Shown here piece after piece: positions 8,167 to 17,206 of a stretch of DNA of 64,000 nucleotides (positions are counted from its first letter, which is position 1; each line of letters begins with the position of its first letter). The notes under the pieces are model-generated. The model saw only the letters and a list, made by a program, of their open reading frames with translations, was not told the DNA's origin and did not search any database. Where the stretch lies: assembly GCF_024519315.1 (NCBI RefSeq), contig NZ_JANIIC010000050.1, positions 28,077 to 92,076 of the forward strand. The letters are read 5' to 3'. The stretch is from Streptomyces malaysiensis subsp. samsunensis. Its GTDB lineage: Bacteria > Actinomycetota > Actinomycetes > Streptomycetales > Streptomycetaceae. The position numbers and the translations under genes are program-made.

Positions 8167-9306
8167 CTAGTCCAAGCCCTTGTTGCGGCGCAGCAGCCAC
8201 AGGAAGAAGGGAGCTCCGAGCAGAGCGGTGAGGATGCCCAGGGGGATTTCGTTGGGGCGGTTGAGGGTGCGGGAGAGCAGGTCGACGAGGACCAGGTAGA
8301 CGGCGCCCAGCAGGGCGGTCAGCGGGAGCAGCCGGCGGTGGTCGGCGCCGGTGGTCAGGCGCACCAGATGCGGGATCATCAGGCCGACGAAGCCGATGCT
8401 GCCGGCGACGGCGATGACGGTTCCCGTCAGCAGTGCGGTGAGCACCAGGAGTACCGCGCGCAGCCGGTTGACGTCGACGCCGAGCGCGGTGGCGGACTCG
8501 TCACCGGCCAGCAGGGCGTTGAGCCGCCGGCCGAAGAGAGTGAGCAGCGTGGTGGTGACGAGCACCACCGCGGTGACGGTGGGGAGTTGGCTCCACTGGG
8601 CGCCGGTGACGCTGCCCAGCATCCAGAACATGACTGTCCGCAACTCGGCCGGTGTCGCCTGGAGTTGCACATAGCTCGTGGCCGAGAGGAAGACGTAGCC
8701 GACGGCGACTCCGGCCAGCACCAGCCGGGTCGGCGCCAGGCGTCCCCTCCGTTGTCCGAGGGCGAAGACCAGCACACCGGCGGCGATGGCGCCGAGGAAG
8801 GCGGCCGCCGACACCCCGAGCCCGGCCAGCGCGGCGCCGCCGCCCAGGGTGATGACCAGCACCGCGCCGAGCGTGGCGCCGTAGGAGAAACCCAGCACGA
8901 TGGGGTCGGCCAGCGGGTTGGACACCACGGTTTGCAGCACGGCGCCGGACACTCCGAGGCCCGCGCCGACCACGGCCGCCAGGACCACCCGCGGGGTGCG
9001 GAAGTTCCAGACGATCTGGTCCAGCGCGGGGTCGGAGTGCGCCTCCCCCGCGCCGGTGACGTGGTGGAGGACGATCCTCCACACATCGCCGAGCGGAACG
9101 TTGACCGCGCCGATACTGATCCCCACCATCATGGTGACGATCAGCGCGACGGGCAGGAGCGTGAACGCCAGCGGAGCCCTGAGCCGGGTCAGAACGCCTC
9201 GGGGTGCAGCAGCTTGGCGATCCTTTCCACGGCCAGGTCGTTGCTCGGGCCGAGGTACATCGAGTCCGACAGGACGACGTACTTGTTGTTCTTGGCGGCT
9301 GACCAC
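8167..9306 (-). CDS. FecCD-family iron-chelate ABC permease
   Basis: Polytopic inner-membrane permease with the FecCD features RTPRVVLAAVVGAGLGVSGA, NPLADPIVLGFSYGA, the ATPase-coupling segment LGVDVNRLRA and GSIGFVGLMIPHLVR. The only standard start (GTG at 9306) would add 38 residues that overlap the binding-protein gene and look unlike the family. A CTG at 9192 overlaps that gene's stop as CTGA and gives 341 residues, the usual FecCD length, with translational coupling. I suspect the CTG is the real start; the longer frame is reported because CTG starts are rare. One permease gene implies a homodimer. Confidence 0.88.
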   Translation of the reverse strand: MVSRQEQQVRRPVGLDVPRPEQRPGRGKDRQAAAPRGVLTRLRAPLAFTLLPVALIVTMMVGISIGAVNVPLGDVWRIVLHHVTGAGEAHSDPALDQIVWNFRTPRVVLAAVVGAGLGVSGAVLQTVVSNPLADPIVLGFSYGATLGAVLVITLGGGAALAGLGVSAAAFLGAIAAGVLVFALGQRRGRLAPTRLVLAGVAVGYVFLSATSYVQLQATPAELRTVMFWMLGSVTGAQWSQLPTVTAVVLVTTTLLTLFGRRLNALLAGDESATALGVDVNRLRAVLLVLTALLTGTVIAVAGSIGFVGLMIPHLVRLTTGADHRRLLPLTALLGAVYLVLVDLLSRTLNRPNEIPLGILTALLGAPFFLWLLRRNKGLD

Positions 9307-10223
9307 TGGGGGAACTCCTTGAGCAGCTTCTTGGCGTACGCCGCCGGATTGGGGTCGTTGTAGCTGATGACGACGAGGGCGTCGACGTCGGTGGCGGCCA
9401 CCTTCTCCTTGCTCAGATCGGCGAAGAGGGTCTTGGAGGCGTTCGCGAAGGCGTTGGCGCCGCCGGCTTTGGCGAGGATGTCGTTGGCGATGCCGTTGCT
9501 GAAGACCGAGCTGAAGTCGTTGCTGCCCATGGACATGTTGGAGAAGAGCACCATGACCTTCGGGCGCTTCTTCCCCTTGACCTTTTCGGAGACCGCCGCG
9601 ATGTTCTTCTCGGATTCGGCGATGAGCTTCTCGGCCTTGTCACCGACGTTGAAGATCTTTCCCATATCGCGCAGCAGCCGGTAGCTGTCGGCGACGGTCA
9701 TCTTGGAGGGGTCGTCGTCGCAGCCCTGCGGGGAGACGTAGCTGTTGGCTCCCACCTGCTTCAGCTGATCGCGGGTGGCGAACCCGTTCTTCTGGTCGAA
9801 GCCGTATGTGGTGACGGACAGGACGAGGTCGGGACGCAGACCGAACATGGCCTCGCGGGGGATGTCGTAGCCCTCGTTGAGCTCGACGTCGCCGGTGGGC
9901 AGGGCCTTGATGGCGGCGGCCCGGCCGGCGACCTCGGACCTGCCGTAGGTCTGCTGATTGGCGACGATCTTGTCCTGGAGGCCGAGAGCGAGGAGGGTGG
10001 AGACCTCGGCGACCGAGGCGCCGTTCATGACGACGACCCGGCCGGGGTCCTTCTTGAAGGTCTCGCTCCGGCCGCAGTTGTCCAGGGTCACCGGATATCC
10101 GGCCTTCGAGGCCCCGGTCGCCCGTGTGCTCGCCCTGCCGTCGTCGGAGGAACCGCCGCATGCCGCCGTGAGCAGACAGAGGGCTGCGGCCAGAGCGGTG
10201 GTGGCCGGCCGGTTCATTGGCAT
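9189..10223 (-). CDS. Iron-siderophore-type substrate-binding lipoprotein
   Basis: Lipoprotein of 344 residues: basic start, hydrophobic stretch and lipobox LTAAC, so Cys22 would carry the lipid anchor. The two-lobed helical-backbone binding fold is suggested by RVVVMNGASVAEVSTLLALGLQDKIV, RPDLVLSVTTYGF and KVMVLFSNM...IANDILAKAGGANAFAN, then ALVVISYNDPNP. It is the first gene of an import operon with FecCD permease and FecE ATPase downstream. The ligand (ferric siderophore, haem or another chelate) cannot be decided. A palindrome 35 bases upstream may be its operator. Confidence 0.88.
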   Translation of the reverse strand: MPMNRPATTALAAALCLLTAACGGSSDDGRASTRATGASKAGYPVTLDNCGRSETFKKDPGRVVVMNGASVAEVSTLLALGLQDKIVANQQTYGRSEVAGRAAAIKALPTGDVELNEGYDIPREAMFGLRPDLVLSVTTYGFDQKNGFATRDQLKQVGANSYVSPQGCDDDPSKMTVADSYRLLRDMGKIFNVGDKAEKLIAESEKNIAAVSEKVKGKKRPKVMVLFSNMSMGSNDFSSVFSNGIANDILAKAGGANAFANASKTLFADLSKEKVAATDVDALVVISYNDPNPAAYAKKLLKEFPQWSAAKNNKYVVLSDSMYLGPSNDLAVERIAKLLHPEAF

Positions 10224-10257
10224 GCGGGCTCCCTGCGTGCGGAAGGTATTCCTCGGG

Positions 10258-10275
10258 CTGAAAGGTGTCTTTCAG
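10258..10275. promoter_or_regulatory. Perfect dyad upstream of the metal-chelate importer
   Basis: CTGAAAG-GTGT-CTTTCAG has seven-base arms and a four-base spacer, 35 bases before the binding-protein start. It loosely recalls TGAAA..TTTCA metal-regulator boxes (Zur/Fur type) but spacing differs from the consensus, so the regulator is unassigned. A second dyad, CGGGGAATTCCCG, lies at about 10304-10316. Confidence 0.35.
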
Positions 10276-10342
10276 GTAGTCGGGCCGAAGTGGTCCCGAG
10301 TTCCGGGGAATTCCCGGCCACGGCGGCGGGAGCAGCGGCGGC

Positions 10343-11287
10343 TCAGCTGTCGGGGAAGGAAACCTCCGTGAGCTCTTCGGAGACCCGCCAGACGCGCTGG
10401 GCCTCCTCGGTGCCGCGAAGGCGCGAGTAGAGCTTCTGCTCTCCGGGAGGGCCGCCCGCGTGCCCGAGTCCGCGCGGCCCATAGAACCCGCCACGCTCGG
10501 CGTCGGGCGCGGTGGCGGCGTACAGGGCGGGAAGCTGCGCGGTGTGGACCGTCCCGACGAGGATGCCGCGGGCGGACAGGGTCCGGATCATGCGCACGCT
10601 CCGGGTGTCCCGGTCGCGTCCGACCTCGGGGCGGGCGGCGAGCAGGTTCGTCGGGGCGACCCCGGGATGGGAGAGGTTGCTCGTGATGCCCCAGCCATTC
10701 GCCTGACCACGCCGGTCGAGTTCGAGGCCGAAGAGCCCGAACGCGGTCTTCGACTGGCTATAGGCTTTCATGCCGTCGTAGGAGCGTTCCCAGTTCAGGT
10801 CGTCCCAGTTGATGGCGCCCTGATTCGCCGCGACGCTGATCTGTGAGGTCACACGGGCGTGGCCGGCCCGCAGCAGCGGCAGCAGATGGGCCACCAGGGC
10901 GAAATGGCCGAGGTGGTTGGTGCCGAATTGAAGCTCGAACCCGTCGGCGGTCGTCTGCCGGTCGGGCGGGGTCATGACACCGGCGTTGTTGATGAGGATG
11001 TGGATCGGCCGGCCCTCCTCCCGCAGGGTCTTGCCGAGGGCCGCGGCGGAGGCGAGGGAGGACAGGTCGAGCTCGCGGAGCGACACGTTCGCGTGGGGGG
11101 CCGTCCGGCGGATCGTGGTGAGCGCGGCCTCGCCCTTGCTCGGGTTGCGAACGGGCAGGAGCACTTCGGCCCCGGCCGCGGCGAGCCTCGTGGCGAGGCC
11201 GAGCCCGATGCCGTCGCTCGCTCCGGTGACGACGGCGAGCCTGCCGGACAGGTCGGGGACGGTGATGTCGATGGGGTTGCGTGGCAT
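10343..11287 (-). CDS. Short-chain dehydrogenase/reductase
   Basis: NAD(P)-dependent oxidoreductase of about 314 residues resembling the retinol-dehydrogenase/WW-domain-oxidoreductase branch of SDRs. The cofactor motif VVTGASDGIGLGLA lies near residues 19-32, NNAGVM near 100, and the catalytic pair is in YSQSK; the usual catalytic Ser is in TSQISVAANQG. PGVAPTNL follows. ATG 11287 is preferred over the longer frame because AGGAG lies eight bases upstream. It is divergent from an XRE regulator, an arrangement common when the regulator controls the SDR. The substrate is unknown. Confidence 0.85.
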   Translation of the reverse strand: MPRNPIDITVPDLSGRLAVVTGASDGIGLGLATRLAAAGAEVLLPVRNPSKGEAALTTIRRTAPHANVSLRELDLSSLASAAALGKTLREEGRPIHILINNAGVMTPPDRQTTADGFELQFGTNHLGHFALVAHLLPLLRAGHARVTSQISVAANQGAINWDDLNWERSYDGMKAYSQSKTAFGLFGLELDRRGQANGWGITSNLSHPGVAPTNLLAARPEVGRDRDTRSVRMIRTLSARGILVGTVHTAQLPALYAATAPDAERGGFYGPRGLGHAGGPPGEQKLYSRLRGTEEAQRVWRVSEELTEVSFPDS

Positions 11288-11565
11288 GTGCTCACTCCTG
11301 GGTTGTGTCGTTGCCCCCACCGTCGTGGAAGACGGCGGCGCTGTTCAGGGCCGCTCGATCCACTGATCAGGAAGTCCGGGCTCCGGCGGGTCCCGGTGGG
11401 ATCAGTCATGCCCCCGCTTCCTTCGCGCGTGGGTACGTCACCGAGGTTCGGATGGCGCCGTGGCGGCGGCAACTGGTGAAGGGGGGATTGACGATCCGTG
11501 GATGTCGAGACGCGCGGACGGTAGAAATGAGCGCCTGAGGAGGCACGCACGGTGACGGAGGCCGC

Positions 11566-12408
11566 ATGGTGATCGATCGGACCGGACTGGCGGAATTCCT
11601 TCGGCGCCGCAGGGAGTCGCTGCAACCCGAGGACGTCGGCCTCCCGCGCGGACCACGCCGCAGGACAAGCGGGCTGCGGCGGGAGGAGGTGGCCGCGCTG
11701 TGCCATATGTCGACCGACTACTACGCGCGGCTCGAGCGGGAGCGCGGACCCCAGCCGTCCGAGCAGATGATCGCCTCCATCGCGCAAGGACTCCACCTCT
11801 CCCTCGATGAGCGCGACCACCTGTTCCGGCTCGCCGGACAGACCCCGCCCCCGCGGGGCGCGGACAGCGAGCACATCGGTCCCGGCCTGCTGCGCATCCT
11901 CGACCGCCTGCACGACACACCCGCGGAGATCGTCACCGAGCTCGGCGAGACGCTGCGGCAGACGCCGCTCGGCATCGCGCTCACCGGCGATCTGACCGTC
12001 TACAGCGGCCCGTCCCGCAGCCTCGGCTACCGCTGGTTCACCGACCCCGCCGCGCGACGGCTCTACGCCCCCGACGACCATCCGTTCCTCACCCGCATGT
12101 TCGTCTCGGGCCTGCGCGGGGTGGCCACCCTGCGGGGTCCGGGTTCCCGCGCGGCCCACTACGCCGAGCTGCTGCTCGCTCAGAGCGAGGAGTTCCGTCG
12201 GGTGTGGAACGACCATGAGGTCGGCATCCGGCCGAACGAGGTGAAACATTTCGTCCACCCCGAGGTCGGCGCTTTGGAGCTGACCTGCCAGACGCTGCTC
12301 GATCCGGACCAGTCGCAGCTCCTGATCGTCTACACCGCCATTCCCGGCAGTGAGAGCTACGAGAAGTTGCGGTTGCTGTCCGTCATAGGAGCGCAGGCGT
12401 TGCGCTAG
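11566..12408 (+). CDS. XRE-family regulator with MmyB-like ligand domain
   Basis: DNA-binding regulator of 280 residues. The N-terminal helix-turn-helix includes FLRRRRESLQPEDVGLP, RRRTSGLRREEVAALCHMSTDYYARLERERGPQPSEQMIASIAQGL (residues ~7-80), characteristic of the MmyB group. The remaining 180 residues match the MmyB C-terminal PAS-like domain thought to bind fatty-acid-like ligands (YRWFTDPAARRLYAPDDHPFL, HFVHPEVGALELTCQTLL). Its divergent position suggests control of the adjacent SDR gene; this is positional inference. Confidence 0.85.
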   Translation: MVIDRTGLAEFLRRRRESLQPEDVGLPRGPRRRTSGLRREEVAALCHMSTDYYARLERERGPQPSEQMIASIAQGLHLSLDERDHLFRLAGQTPPPRGADSEHIGPGLLRILDRLHDTPAEIVTELGETLRQTPLGIALTGDLTVYSGPSRSLGYRWFTDPAARRLYAPDDHPFLTRMFVSGLRGVATLRGPGSRAAHYAELLLAQSEEFRRVWNDHEVGIRPNEVKHFVHPEVGALELTCQTLLDPDQSQLLIVYTAIPGSESYEKLRLLSVIGAQALR

Positions 12409-12661
12409 GGGCCACCCCCGCAGGACAACGTGGGCGATCTGACAGCATCCTCTCGCCCGGCCTCACCTCGTCGTGACACCGGCCGTCACCGGGACTCACA
12501 CACCCTGCCCCGTTCGCCCACCCGCGCGACCTCTACCATCGCGTGTGGCGTTTCGGCGTCGGAGGCCGATGCCTGCCTGGCCGTGTCCGCCGCCCAACGC
12601 CCGCGACGTCCGCCGCACAGCGATGGAGTCGGGTATCGAGCAGTCGAGGAGAGGAACGTTC

Positions 12662-14206
12662 ATGCGCGCTCGGAGCATCGGCGCGGCGGCGGCGACAGCA
12701 TTGGCGCTGGTGGCTGCCCGCGATCTCGTCCAGAAGAAGCACGCACTGCTCAGAAACTTCCCCGTGATCGGGCACGCCCGGTACCTGCTGGAGACGATCG
12801 GGCCGGAGCTGCGGCAGTACGTCGTGACCTCCAACGAGGAAGAGCGCCCGTTCAGCCGTGACCAGCGCACCTGGATCTATGCGTCGGCGAAGGAAGAGAA
12901 CAACTACTTCGGGTTCGGAACCGACGTGGATGTCGAGCATGTGCAGGGGCACGCGTATGTGAAGCAGCGCACGTTCGCCGGCACGCTGCCCGATCTGCAC
13001 GACCCGCAGGCCCCGCTGCCCTCGGCCAAGGTGCTGGGCGGCCCGCGCGGGCGCGCCAAGGCGTTCCGGCCGGCGAGCGTCGTGAACATCTCGGCGATGA
13101 GCTTCGGCTCGCTGTCCGGCGCGGCCATCACGGCGCTCAACAAGGGCGCGGCGCTGGCCGGCGCGATGCAGAACACGGGCGAGGGCGGCCTCTCGCCGTA
13201 CCACCGCAACGGCGGTGACCTCGTCCTCCAGATCGGGACGTCGTACTTCGGCTGCCGCGACGAGGACGGCACCTTCAACCTCGACAAGCTCAAGGACGTG
13301 GTCGCCGGCGCCCCGGTCAAGGCGATAGAGATCAAGCTCTCCCAGGGCGCCAAACCGGGGCTCGGCGGGATGCTGCCGGGCGCGAAGGTGACCCCCGAGA
13401 TCGCGGAGATCCGCGGCATCCCGGCCGGCAAGGACTGTGCCTCCCCCTCCCGGCACACCGCGTTCCACGACGTCGATTCGATGCTCGACTTCGTGGAGCT
13501 GCTCGCCACCGAGACCGGTCTGCCGGTCGGGATCAAGAGCGCCGTGGGGGAGATGAGCTTCTGGCAGGAGCTGGCCACGCTGATGGCGCGTGGTGATCGC
13601 GGGGTCGACTTCGTGACCATCGACGGGGGCGAGGGCGGCACCGGGGCGGCTCCCCTGATCTTCACCGACTCGGTGTCGCTGCCGTTCCGGATGGGCTTCT
13701 CCCGCGTCTACGGCACATTCGCCGAGCGGGGTCTGACCGACGACCTCACCTTCATCGGCTCGGGCAAGCTGGGCCTGCCCGAGAACGCCGCCACCGCCTT
13801 CGCCCTGGGTGTCGACATGATCAACGTCGCCCGCGAGGCGATGCTGTCCATCGGCTGCATCCAGGCGCAGAAATGCCACACCGACAAGTGCCCCACCGGC
13901 ATCGCCACCCAGGACCCGTGGCTGGGGCGCGGTATCGACGCGCCCTCGAAGGCCACCCGGGCCGCTGTCTATCTGCGCACCCTGCGTAAGGAGCTGCTGA
14001 AGGTCTCGGGAGCCGTCGGCGTCGCCCATCCGGCGCTCATCACCACCAACGACATCGAGATCATGAACGGCGACTACGACGCCCGCACCTTGGCCAGCGT
14101 CTACGGCTACAAGGACGGCTGGGGCGAACTCGGCCCGGAGCTCGCCCAGGAGATCACCGCACTGCTCACCGCCAAGCCGACCCCTGTCCAGAAGCCGGCC
14201 GACTGA
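12662..14206 (+). CDS. FMN-binding glutamate synthase family protein (GltS-like)
   Basis: A 514-residue protein corresponding to the FMN/Fe-S core of glutamate synthase without the amidotransferase and NADPH parts. Motifs include NISAMSFGSLSGAAITALNKGA, ENTGEGGLSPYH-like NTGEGGLSPYHRNGGD, IKLSQGAKPGLGGMLPG, DFVTIDGGEGGTGAAPL and the [3Fe-4S] ligand set CIQAQKCHTDKCPTGIAT. The ATG at 12662 follows a GAGGAGAGGA ribosome site; the frame upstream to 12473 is unlikely to be translated. A hydrophobic N-terminus may associate it with the membrane. Stand-alone members have poorly defined reactions, so glutamate synthesis is not claimed. Confidence 0.87.
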   Translation: MRARSIGAAAATALALVAARDLVQKKHALLRNFPVIGHARYLLETIGPELRQYVVTSNEEERPFSRDQRTWIYASAKEENNYFGFGTDVDVEHVQGHAYVKQRTFAGTLPDLHDPQAPLPSAKVLGGPRGRAKAFRPASVVNISAMSFGSLSGAAITALNKGAALAGAMQNTGEGGLSPYHRNGGDLVLQIGTSYFGCRDEDGTFNLDKLKDVVAGAPVKAIEIKLSQGAKPGLGGMLPGAKVTPEIAEIRGIPAGKDCASPSRHTAFHDVDSMLDFVELLATETGLPVGIKSAVGEMSFWQELATLMARGDRGVDFVTIDGGEGGTGAAPLIFTDSVSLPFRMGFSRVYGTFAERGLTDDLTFIGSGKLGLPENAATAFALGVDMINVAREAMLSIGCIQAQKCHTDKCPTGIATQDPWLGRGIDAPSKATRAAVYLRTLRKELLKVSGAVGVAHPALITTNDIEIMNGDYDARTLASVYGYKDGWGELGPELAQEITALLTAKPTPVQKPAD

Positions 14207-14208
14207 CG

Positions 14209-14233
14209 TGTGAGGAGAGGTTGTTTCCTCACA
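14209..14233. terminator. Hairpin between convergent genes
   Basis: TGTGAGGA pairs with TCCTCACA around a loop of nine bases, just after the GltS-like stop and across the stop codon of the convergent Fe-S subunit gene. A short bidirectional terminator is likely. Confidence 0.5.
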
Positions 14234-14705
14234 TCTTCTCGGCTCCGGCCTTGATCGCCGCGCGGATCCGGAAGTACGTGCCGCAGCGGCAGATATTGCG
14301 GATGCCGTCGAGGTCGGAGTCCGTGATCTCGCGGCCCTCCTCGGCGGCCCGGTGGACCAACGCGACCGCGGCCATGATCTGGCCGGGCTGGCAGTAGCCG
14401 CACTGGGCCACGTCCTGGTCGATCCAGGCTTGCTGCATCGGATGCAGATCCGCGCCCACGGTGGCCGGCAGGCCCTCGATCGTGGTGACCTCGTCGGTCG
14501 GGCCGAGATTCTTGATGGGGACCGCGCAGGGGTTGACGGCCTTGCCGTTGAGATGGCTGGTGCAGGCTTTGCAGACGTTGATGCCGCAGCCGTACTTGGG
14601 ACCGGTGACGCCCAGGATGTCGCGCAGCACCCACAGGAGGCGTACGTCGTCGGCGACGTCGACGGCCACCTGTCGGCCGTTGAGGCGGAAAGTGTGCTCG
14701 GGCAC
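14229..14705 (-). CDS. [2Fe-2S] small subunit of molybdenum aldehyde oxidase (OxiAB/isoquinoline oxidoreductase type)
   Basis: A 158-residue electron-transfer subunit of a xanthine-oxidase-family molybdoenzyme. The plant-ferredoxin-like cluster ligands are in YGCGINVCKAC and NPC (residues ~38-63), and the second [2Fe-2S] domain has QCGYCQPGQ and NICRCGTY. It starts 15 bases after the large-subunit stop. No signal peptide is present, so it would be exported bound to the Tat-tagged large subunit. In Streptomyces sp. K30 a similar pair, OxiAB, adjoins lcp and is thought to oxidise the aldehydes released from rubber; the context here is the same. Confidence 0.9.
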   Translation of the reverse strand: MPEHTFRLNGRQVAVDVADDVRLLWVLRDILGVTGPKYGCGINVCKACTSHLNGKAVNPCAVPIKNLGPTDEVTTIEGLPATVGADLHPMQQAWIDQDVAQCGYCQPGQIMAAVALVHRAAEEGREITDSDLDGIRNICRCGTYFRIRAAIKAGAEKM

Positions 14706-14720
14706 GGGTTCTCCAGGGTG

Positions 14721-17030
14721 TCAGCGGACGTGGTCCAGGCCGTCGGTGGGTGATTCCGGGATGGGCGGGACGGTGGGTTTCGGTTCGAAGGAGAGCGTGC
14801 CGTGGTTGATCGGGAAGCTGGTGGGCATGGCGCCGGTGGCGCGGCCGTAGGCACAGGCGACCGCCGCCATGGACGCGGCGACGCCCAGTTCTCCGGCACC
14901 GCCGGGTTTCCCCGTGGTGGTCGGCATGACGATGATCTCCAGCTCGGGTGGTGTGTTCCACTGCCGGGTGTAGAAGTAGTTGTCCCAGCTGGCTTCCAGG
15001 AAGTACCCGTCGCGCAGGTGCAGGCTGGAGGTCAGGGCCAGGGCGATGCCGTCCATGACACAGCCCATCATCTGTGCCTCCAGACCGCGCGGGTTGACGG
15101 CGAGGCCGACGTCCACGGCGATGACGGCCTTGGTGATCCGTGGTCCGGCCACCCCGTTGCGGATGGGGCGGTTGACGGTCTCGGGGCGGCAGTCGATCTC
15201 CACCAGCACCGCGCTGACGGCGTGGTATTCGGAGTGGAACGCGATGCCCTGCGCCATGTCGGCCGGCATCGGCCGACCCCAGTTCCCCGCCTCGGCGACT
15301 TTCTCCAGCACCGCCACGGACCGGTCGCCCCGGAGGAAGTCACGCCGGAACCGGAACGGGTCCTTACCCATCTCCGAGGCCAATCGGTCGACGAGGAGCT
15401 CCCGGGCGCAGGTGACATCGGGTGAGTAGACGTTGCGCATACTGCCGGTGTTGAAGCCCTTGTCGGTTTCGTTCAGAAGCCGGCTGTTGGCGCCGAAGTC
15501 GTAGGGCATCGACTGGGAGAGCTGGAAGAACGTCTCGGAGAACCCGATGTCGCCCACCGGAAGTTTCGCGGCCAAGGCGGTGAAGATCTCCCCGAGGCCG
15601 TGGCTGAGGTCGGTGGCCACGCTGGTGTGCCGTTGCTCATAGCTGAGAACGGTGTTGCCGAGGTAGGCGATGCGTACGCGGGAGGTGGCCATGGGGTGGG
15701 TGCGTCCCTGACGGGAGTCGTCGGCGCGGTGCCACATGAGCTTGACCGGTTTGCCGATCTTCCGGGAGATCTCGACGGCTTCCAGCGCGGCGTCGAAGAA
15801 GAGTTTGCGTCCGAAGGAGCCGCCGCCTTCGGTGACATGTACGGTGACCGCGCCGAGCGGCAGCCCCAGCTTGGCGGCGATCGCCTCTTTCGCCACGATC
15901 GGCGCTTTGAGGCTCGACCAGATCTCGGCGCGGTGCGGCCGTACGTCGGCTATCGCGCAGTTCGGTTCCAGTGCGCTGTTGCTACGGAAATTGAAGGTGA
16001 ACGTGGCTTCCACACTCGGCGTGAGCGGCGGCGGACCGAGCGGCGGTTCGGCGGCCCGCAGCTCTTCGAGTACGGACGCGTCGGACTTGCCTGCCGCGCT
16101 CCCCGGCCGCCACGACACACGCAGGGCGCGTACGGCGTCGATGCACTGGCCGAAGGTCCGGGCGCGTACCGCCACTCCGGTCGAGATCACGGCGACATCG
16201 GTGACTCCCGGCATGGCACGGACATCGTCGGCGTTGGCCACCGATCCGACCTTGCCGTTGATCGTCGGCGGGCGGCACACCATGGTCGGCATGGCATCCG
16301 GGACATCGAGGTCCATCGCGAACTTCTTGCGCCCGGTGACCGCGTCGAGGGCGTCGACGCGACCGTGCGGTCTGCCGATGACGGTGAACCGTTCGCGCGG
16401 TTTGAGTTCAACGGCGACCTGCCGCGTCCGTACGCTCGCGCTCTTCTCGGCCAGTGCGCCGATGCCCAGGCTCCGGCCCGTGGGACCGGTGACGACTCCG
16501 GCTTCGAGGGTGAGGTCGGTGACGGCCGCGCCGAGTTCGGTCGCCGCGGCCCCCAACAGCCGTGCGCGAGCGATGGCGGCGGCGACCCGGATGGGAGTGT
16601 AGGTCGAGATGGTCGTGTTCGAGCCACCGGTGAGCTGGTTGAACACCAGCTCCGGCCGGGCGTCGGCCAGTGTGACCCGTACCTGTTCCAGGGGTACGTC
16701 CATTTCCTCGGCGATCAGCATGGCCGTCGATGTGGTGATGCCCTGCCCCACCTCCGCCCGCGGCAGCGCGAAGGACACGGTGCCGTCCTTGTGGACCTGA
16801 ACCGTGATCAGGCCGGAGGTGGGCAGCGCCGCCGCGGTCATCACATCGTTGAGATCGACCAGTTCCGTGATCTCGGGTGAAGGGATGTCGGCCGCGGCCT
16901 CCGCCGCGGGGGCCAGTTCGGCGGCGGCCAGCAGGGTCGGGGCCGCCAGCACATAGCCGAGGAACCGGCGTCTGCCGAGGGCGGGCCCGTCGGGCTCCGG
17001 CCCGGTGTTCTCGAGGGCTCGTCTCGTCAT
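14721..17030 (-). CDS. Tat-exported molybdopterin large subunit of aldehyde oxidase (OxiAB/isoquinoline oxidoreductase type)
   Basis: Molybdopterin-cytosine-dinucleotide subunit of about 769 residues. A twin-arginine signal (GRRRFLGYVLAAPTLLAAA) follows the chosen ATG at 17030, preceded by AGGAATGGG. Family signatures include PRAEVGQGITTSTAMLIAEEM, QLTGGSNTTI, PHRAEIWSSLKAPI, VTEGGGSFGRKLFFDAALEAVEIS, RNVYSPDVTCARELLVD and GKPGGAGELGVAASMAAVACA, the last with the conserved catalytic Glu near the Mo site. It lies 176 bases downstream of the tandem lcp genes on the same strand. Predicted role: oxidation of aldehyde ends of isoprenoid oligomers to acids outside the membrane. Confidence 0.9.
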   Translation of the reverse strand: MTRRALENTGPEPDGPALGRRRFLGYVLAAPTLLAAAELAPAAEAAADIPSPEITELVDLNDVMTAAALPTSGLITVQVHKDGTVSFALPRAEVGQGITTSTAMLIAEEMDVPLEQVRVTLADARPELVFNQLTGGSNTTISTYTPIRVAAAIARARLLGAAATELGAAVTDLTLEAGVVTGPTGRSLGIGALAEKSASVRTRQVAVELKPRERFTVIGRPHGRVDALDAVTGRKKFAMDLDVPDAMPTMVCRPPTINGKVGSVANADDVRAMPGVTDVAVISTGVAVRARTFGQCIDAVRALRVSWRPGSAAGKSDASVLEELRAAEPPLGPPPLTPSVEATFTFNFRSNSALEPNCAIADVRPHRAEIWSSLKAPIVAKEAIAAKLGLPLGAVTVHVTEGGGSFGRKLFFDAALEAVEISRKIGKPVKLMWHRADDSRQGRTHPMATSRVRIAYLGNTVLSYEQRHTSVATDLSHGLGEIFTALAAKLPVGDIGFSETFFQLSQSMPYDFGANSRLLNETDKGFNTGSMRNVYSPDVTCARELLVDRLASEMGKDPFRFRRDFLRGDRSVAVLEKVAEAGNWGRPMPADMAQGIAFHSEYHAVSAVLVEIDCRPETVNRPIRNGVAGPRITKAVIAVDVGLAVNPRGLEAQMMGCVMDGIALALTSSLHLRDGYFLEASWDNYFYTRQWNTPPELEIIVMPTTTGKPGGAGELGVAASMAAVACAYGRATGAMPTSFPINHGTLSFEPKPTVPPIPESPTDGLDHVR

Positions 17031-17206
17031 CCCATTCCTGCGCTCTCTCATCAGCCGTCCGTCCCGGCTCGGACCCGGGCGGTGCTGAGGTGTCGGCGGC
17101 CATCTGACGGTGCGGAAGCCATGGTCGGGACCTGTGTGCCTCGGCGCAAGGCTCTGTCGGCGGCGACATGACCCCGCGTTCCGGCAGGTCGGTCATCGGT
17201 GCGGGC

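Noticed and set aside
12533..14899. A 788-codon minus-strand frame
   Set aside because: It is antisense to the GltS-like gene, rich in Arg/Gly/Val and without motifs; a GC shadow.
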